Assembly: GCA_016235125.1 (NCBI GenBank)
Contig: JACRLZ010000004.1
Coordinates: 434,001 to 498,000 of the forward strand
Direction of reading: 5' to 3'
DNA length: 64,000 bases
Source of the DNA: Sphingobacteriales bacterium
Lineage (GTDB): Bacteria; Bacteroidota; Bacteroidia; Chitinophagales; Chitinophagaceae
In this document: positions 60,143 through 64,000 of the stretch, one piece after another
Position numbering within the stretch: the stretch's first letter is position 1
Layout of the letters: the number at the start of each line of letters is the position of its first letter
Program-made: the position numbers and the translations under genes
Notes under the pieces: model-generated
Database searches by the model: none
What the model was told of the DNA's origin: nothing
What the model saw: the letters and a program-made list of their open reading frames with translations, nothing else

Positions 60143-60685
60143 TTGCAATCATCAGCCTATACGGAAAAAGAATTAGTGAATGCCCTGAAGCAGCACCGCA
60201 ATGAGGCCTACCGGCATTTGTATATGCAGTACCGTGGCGCCTTGTACAATATTATTTTACAGGTGATAGCGGATACCGAAACTGCTAACGATGTTTTGCA
60301 GGAAGTATTTGTAACCATCTGGAAAAACATTGACAAATATGATGAAAGCAAGGGACGCCTCTTTACCTGGATGCTCAAGCTTACCCGCAATATGGCTATC
60401 AATCAGACAAGGGTAAAAAATTTTAAAGTGCATAGCAAAAACGAAGACATTAATAATTACGTTTCTATTATCGAACAAAAAAACAGCGACCAAACACATG
60501 TTAACCATATCGGCCTCCGGCAACAGGTACATAAATTGCGGCCCGAATATAAAGATGTGCTTGAGCTGTCCTATTTCCAGGGGTTTAAGCAGGAAGAAAT
60601 TGCCGAGGTCCTTAAAATCCCATTGGGAACAGTAAAAACCCGGCTTCGAAATGCCATTGTCGAGTTAAGAAGAGAATTTGTATAA
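60143..60685 (+). CDS. ECF sigma-70 family RNA polymerase sigma factor
   Basis: 180 residues with a TTG start (60143); an in-frame stop lies at 60116 and no ATG occurs before region 2. Region 2 about 20-90 (ANDVLQEVFVTIWKNIDKYD and RLFTWMLKLTRNMAINQTR), region 4 about 120-175 with the helix-turn-helix KQEEIAEVLKIPLGTVKTRL. Fits the SigK/RskA-type ECF pairing in which the anti-sigma partner is immediately downstream. Its stop abuts the anti-sigma start, so translation is coupled. Confidence 0.94.
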   Translation: MQSSAYTEKELVNALKQHRNEAYRHLYMQYRGALYNIILQVIADTETANDVLQEVFVTIWKNIDKYDESKGRLFTWMLKLTRNMAINQTRVKNFKVHSKNEDINNYVSIIEQKNSDQTHVNHIGLRQQVHKLRPEYKDVLELSYFQGFKQEEIAEVLKIPLGTVKTRLRNAIVELRREFV

Positions 60686-61444
60686 ATGGATATTAAAAAC
60701 TACATATCATCCGGCATTATTGAACTGTATGTAATGGGCCTTTGTTCTCCTGAAGAGGAAAGGGAGTTTGAAATGTTGCGCCAGCAACACCCTGAACTGC
60801 ATGAGGCTATTCTTCGGTATGAATCAGATATGGAAAAGAACATGCTGCAAAAAGGTGTCTTTCCCGGAGCTGAGGTGGATGACAAAATTTTACAGCGACT
60901 TGAATCCCTGAATACACCTTTTGTGCCAATAAAAGCAGGTAAAGCATTAGTTAAAAAAATGTATTGGCTAAAACCTGTTGCTGCCGCAGTTCTGTTGCTG
61001 CTGGGAGTAAGTTTATTTTTTAATTACCAGTTATCTAAGAAGAATAAATTGCAGGCTGAAATGATAAAAGGCACAAAAAATATTTCTCTGCCACTTTCAG
61101 ACTATGCCGTTATCACTAATCCCTCTATTACACCGGTAGGTATGTACGGAGTGGGCTCACATGCCATCTGCCGCTGCACTATGTTCTGGGATAAAAAAAC
61201 AGGTAAAGCATACATCATGATCCACCATCTTCCAAAATCATCTTCTTCCAGAGATTACCAGCTTTGGGCCGAAGTAGATGGAAAACTGGTGAGTGTTGGT
61301 ATCATTAACGACGAGATAAGGGGCCGCTTTATTGAAGTGCCTGATGTACCTGCCGGAGCTGTTGCTTTTTCTGTTACCCTTGAAAAAACCGGTGGCAGCA
61401 TTACTCCTACTGTTGATGAAACATATCTTAAAGGCAGAATTTAA
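60686..61444 (+). CDS. RskA-type anti-sigma factor
   Basis: 252 residues, beginning directly after the sigma stop codon. N-terminal cytoplasmic sigma-binding part (about 1-95; YISSGIIELYVMGLCSPEEE), one membrane segment (about 98-118; VAAAVLLLLGVSLFFNY), then a periplasmic RskA C-terminal domain (PF10099; about 140-250) with RDYQLWAEVDGKLVSVGI and VAFSVTLEKTGGS. It would hold the sigma factor inactive until a periplasmic signal triggers its proteolysis. ICRCTMFWD in the periplasmic part carries two Cys that may be redox- or metal-sensitive (inference). Confidence 0.92.
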   Translation: MDIKNYISSGIIELYVMGLCSPEEEREFEMLRQQHPELHEAILRYESDMEKNMLQKGVFPGAEVDDKILQRLESLNTPFVPIKAGKALVKKMYWLKPVAAAVLLLLGVSLFFNYQLSKKNKLQAEMIKGTKNISLPLSDYAVITNPSITPVGMYGVGSHAICRCTMFWDKKTGKAYIMIHHLPKSSSSRDYQLWAEVDGKLVSVGIINDEIRGRFIEVPDVPAGAVAFSVTLEKTGGSITPTVDETYLKGRI

Positions 61445-61534
61445 GTTTCCTAAGCATCTCTTATCTTTTTAAATAAAGAAAGCTTACACAAAACCATTCG
61501 CATAGAAATGTTGTATATATGTTTAAACAACTGA

Positions 61535-62464
61535 ATGAAGGTAACCGGGATTATCTGTCCAGTCTTATTGTTGCTCCCTTTTCAAAAAATGTATGCACAG
61601 GGCTGTAGTGATGCAGGGGTATGCACAATTCATGCCGTAAGAAGTATAACTGGCAACAGCAGTATGGGCCCAAATAAAAAAAACGAAATAAGAACAGGGC
61701 CTGGTTATGCCCGTGGCGAACGGGGCGCTAATATTTACTCATGGCAGCTGGAATATACCAGGCAATTATCAGGCAAACTTTCTTTAACCGGTAAGCTGAA
61801 TTACGCATCAGTAAAAGGTGAACTGGCTCAAACCAGCGGTCTGGGCGATATTTTTCTGTCTGTTACGAACACATCAGGGTTAAGGAAAAAATGGCAAAAA
61901 TCAGTTGTTGCCGGGTTTAAGGTTCCATTGAACAATGCAGGCAAAAACAAAAACGGCATTCATCTTCCAATGCTTTATCAAACCAGTCTCGGCACCACAG
62001 ATCTTTTATTGGGTATTAATATTTCAAGGAAGTCTTTTGGCGCTTCCCTGGCTTACCAGCAGCCGCTGAATAGTGTCAATAAAAATAAATTTTTACAATC
62101 TGCATATCCTTTGGTGCCGGCAGTTGCATACTATCCATCCAGCAATGCCTTTTCCCGTAAAGCTGATATAGTGGCACAGCTTTCTTATAGCTTCAAAACA
62201 GGAAAGCATTTTTCCATGAGACCGGGTTTATTGGGAATCTACCATGCCGGTAATGACAGCTATCTTGATGAGAACAATATCAAAAAAACTATCATAAATT
62301 CAAAAGGCCTTACCTTGAATACAACTGTTTTTTTTCAATATGAAACTGGAGAAAGAAGCGGCTTGGTATTGTCCGCTGGCACACCTGTCATTTCCAGAAG
62401 CCAACGGCCTGATGGGCTTACCAGAAAAGTAGTGACAGCCTTTGAATATTATTTTCGTTTTTGA
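61535..62464 (+). CDS. Outer-membrane beta-barrel protein, transporter-like
   Basis: 309 residues. Signal peptide about 1-21 (ends MYAQ). The mature N-terminus has QGCSDAGVCT, a disulfide-like pair seen in related Bacteroidota barrel proteins. The rest is built of beta strands with GDIFLSVTNTSGL, KSVVAGFKVPLNNAG and a terminal AFEYYFRF, typical of outer-membrane barrels ending in Phe. It is 90 bp after the anti-sigma gene and likely in the same regulon. Copy B of the dispersed repeat starts 20 bp after its stop. Confidence 0.82.
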   Translation: MKVTGIICPVLLLLPFQKMYAQGCSDAGVCTIHAVRSITGNSSMGPNKKNEIRTGPGYARGERGANIYSWQLEYTRQLSGKLSLTGKLNYASVKGELAQTSGLGDIFLSVTNTSGLRKKWQKSVVAGFKVPLNNAGKNKNGIHLPMLYQTSLGTTDLLLGINISRKSFGASLAYQQPLNSVNKNKFLQSAYPLVPAVAYYPSSNAFSRKADIVAQLSYSFKTGKHFSMRPGLLGIYHAGNDSYLDENNIKKTIINSKGLTLNTTVFFQYETGERSGLVLSAGTPVISRSQRPDGLTRKVVTAFEYYFRF

Positions 62465-62484
62465 TAGCAAAAGTTTCAATTCAT

Positions 62485-62694
62485 GCCTACCCCCTTCCAT
62501 CAAATATATTAGTGATCCCTCCCAGCAAACCACCGCCTTCTTTCTTACGATGCCATATACCAAACTCCAGATATTCATCCGGCATGGAGCCTATAACAAA
62601 ATGATAAATTGCTGAAGATTTTTAGCCCCCCACATTTTGTGGCTTACGTCCCCGCCTGCCAAAAGAAGACCTCCGGCTGCGGCACATGGGGGTT
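62485..62694 (-). repeat. Dispersed repeat, copy B, with a 44-codon open frame on the minus strand
   Basis: Homologous to copy A. The minus-strand frame 62621-62487 has 44 codons after a TAA and ends TNIFDGRG then TAG; an internal ATG lies at codon 13. The sequences from 62485 to about 62540 and from about 62633 to 62660 are most similar to copy A. The 253 bp from 62695 to the peptidase start hold no gene that I can support. Confidence 0.75.
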
Positions 62695-62948
62695 GGCATG
62701 GCTTCTTTTCTTTTCGCCGCTGTTGCGTCTTGCGTGGCGACTGAGCAGCGCAGGCAAGAGACAAACAGCACGAACTGCAGGAAACTCTTATCTTAGTCTG
62801 TATAGCTATGGCCCCGATCATTACCGAATACCCGCAGTTTTTTTACAATCCCCGGCAATTATTAAATTAATTTTATGACCTTTACAACAGGCCTGGTTAG
62901 TTGCTTTTAGTTATTAGCCCTACTTTTAAAAATCTAAAACCAATTGCC

Positions 62949-64000
62949 ATGACCTTTTTCAAAAAATTCATGTTATGCCTGGTTGTTACAGGCATTTTTT
63001 ATTTTCCGTCTTCAGGCCAGTATAAACCGGCTGACCCGCTGCCGCTGGACCCCGATGTAAAAGTGGGAAAACTTTCAAACGGCCTTACCTATTATATCCG
63101 CAAAAATGTAAAGCCGGAAAAGAAAGTGGAATTGCGCCTTGCTGTTAATGCCGGGTCAGTACTTGAGAATGACAACCAGCAGGGGCTGGCGCATTTTATG
63201 GAGCACATGGGTTTTAACGGCTCTACCCATTTCCCCAAAAATGAACTGGTGGATTACCTGCAGAAATCCGGTGTAAAATTTGGCGCCGACCTGAACGCCT
63301 ACACCAGCTTTGATGAAACGGTTTATATACTGCCTATACCCACAGATGATTCAGTGGTAGTGGAAAAAGGCTTTACGGTTTTGGAGGACTGGGCTTTTAA
63401 TAACCTGTTTGACAAAAAAGAGATTGAAAAAGAAAGAGGCGTAGTGCTGGAGGAGTCAAGGCTGCGCAAAGGCTCTTTTGAAAGAATGAGCCAGAAATAT
63501 TTTCCGGTATTATTCAATGGTTCTAAATATGGCAACCGCCTGCCAATAGGGAAAGAGAATATCTTAAAGACCTTCAAGCCGGAAACATTAAAAAGTTTTT
63601 ATAAAAACTGGTACCGGCCCAACCTGATGGCGGTAATTGTAGTAGGAGATATGGACCCTGCAGAAGCAGAGAAAAAAATTATTGCTCATTTTTCCAAATT
63701 TAAAAACCCGGCTGCTGCCCCTGCCCGTCCTTCCATCATCCCCATCAAGGCCAGAACAAAGCCGGAAGCCATGGTGCTGACAGACGATGAGCAAACCAAT
63801 ACATTTGTACAGATTTACAATTTTGTAAAGCCTGCGGAAAAAATGAAAACATGGGGCGACTACCGGAAAAATATTCTTGAAGGCCTTGTCAGCAACCTTA
63901 TCAACCAGCGGCTTTCTGAACTTACACAAAAAGAAGATCCCCCTTTTCTTTTTGCCAATACCGGTTACACCCCTTTTTTACGGGGATATAGTTCCTTTAA
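62949..64000 (+). CDS. M16 family zinc peptidase, 3'-truncated by window edge
   Basis: ATG at 62949, open to the window end, giving 350 residues of an expected 900 or so. Signal peptide about 1-24 (ends FPSSGQ). The pitrilysin/M16 inverted zinc motif HFMEH (about 80-84) is preceded by LRLAVNAGSVLEND and followed by FNGSTHFPKNEL; the downstream zinc ligand Glu is expected in the EIEKERGVVLEESR block (about 158-171). It fits PqqL-like periplasmic insulinase-family peptidases of Bacteroidota. Degrades peptides in the periplasm; the substrate is unknown. Confidence 0.93.
   Translation, partial: MTFFKKFMLCLVVTGIFYFPSSGQYKPADPLPLDPDVKVGKLSNGLTYYIRKNVKPEKKVELRLAVNAGSVLENDNQQGLAHFMEHMGFNGSTHFPKNELVDYLQKSGVKFGADLNAYTSFDETVYILPIPTDDSVVVEKGFTVLEDWAFNNLFDKKEIEKERGVVLEESRLRKGSFERMSQKYFPVLFNGSKYGNRLPIGKENILKTFKPETLKSFYKNWYRPNLMAVIVVGDMDPAEAEKKIIAHFSKFKNPAAAPARPSIIPIKARTKPEAMVLTDDEQTNTFVQIYNFVKPAEKMKTWGDYRKNILEGLVSNLINQRLSELTQKEDPPFLFANTGYTPFLRGYSSF

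Noticed and set aside
58481-62694. Ends of an insertion sequence or composite transposon
   Set aside because: The two copies are direct repeats, not inverted, have no terminal inverted repeats that I can define, and no transposase lies between them.
62695-62948. Small gene starting at 62697 (about 33 codons) upstream of the M16 peptidase
   Set aside because: The frame is short and compositionally odd, with no leader or recognisable motif; it is not distinguishable from chance.

Overview
The window looks like a chromosomal segment of a Bacteroidota member, most likely family Chitinophagaceae. The evidence is a type IX secretion (T9SS) gliding-type C-terminal sorting domain, a GldA-type ABC ATPase, many lipoproteins and outer-membrane barrels, the long form of IspG, A-rich leaders instead of strong Shine-Dalgarno sites, a few matches to the Bacteroidota -7 box TAnnTTTG, and several of the short palindromic or heptamer repeats seen between genes in this group. 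I see no rRNA, tRNA, CRISPR array, transposase, integrase or prophage. The first gene (DUF5916) is cut at its 5' end and the last (M16 peptidase) at its 3' end.

Layout. 0-7.1 kb: end of a DUF5916 protein, then a tight minus-strand operon ispG, yhhN-like, nadB, lpxL-like acyltransferase. 7.2-10.5 kb: minus-strand OXA-type beta-lactamase followed by BatB- and BatC-like genes, plus two small secreted proteins. 10.7-19.4 kb: lipoprotein, kbl, an ECF sigma / anti-sigma-like / barrel triplet, an L,D-transpeptidase, an alpha/beta hydrolase and acetyl-CoA synthetase. 19.6-26 kb: MHS-family transporter with a small membrane partner, beta-carbonic anhydrase, GldA-like ATPase and a 975-residue T9SS cargo. 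26.2-33.2 kb: a DUF433/DUF5615 toxin-antitoxin-like pair inserted in front of enolase next to a second copy of the first 12 enolase codons, then a DivIC/FtsB-like protein, nth, a barrel and a GAF-like protein. 33.2-47.6 kb: a three-module secreted protein, two related outer-membrane proteins (one fused to a calcineurin-like phosphatase) carrying what looks like a kinase-like motif set, a PAP2 phosphatase, a duplicated SdiA-regulated-type lipoprotein and an HD + DUF5706 (Pycsar-effector-like) protein. 47.7-57.5 kb: a large M19-like hydrolase, a 2-oxoacid oxidoreductase alpha subunit, and a DUF3857 pair. 57.6-64 kb: two small membrane paralogues, a second sigma / anti-sigma / barrel set with a divergent lipoprotein built from two RskA-like domains, and the start of an M16 peptidase.

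How genes work together. Much of the content is cell-envelope biology: lipid A acylation, isoprenoid precursor synthesis, peptidoglycan cross-linking, outer-membrane barrels, T9SS cargo and two cell-surface signalling units. Central metabolism is represented by eno, acs, kbl, nadB and korA.

The observations most worth following up are the enolase 5'-end duplication flanking the toxin-antitoxin-like pair, the phosphatase / kinase-like / barrel proteins, a dispersed repeat (58481-58743 and 62485-62694) whose minus strand holds a 44-codon frame conserved in a coding-like way, the stand-alone HD-DUF5706 protein, and the OXA enzyme placed upstream of Bat genes.
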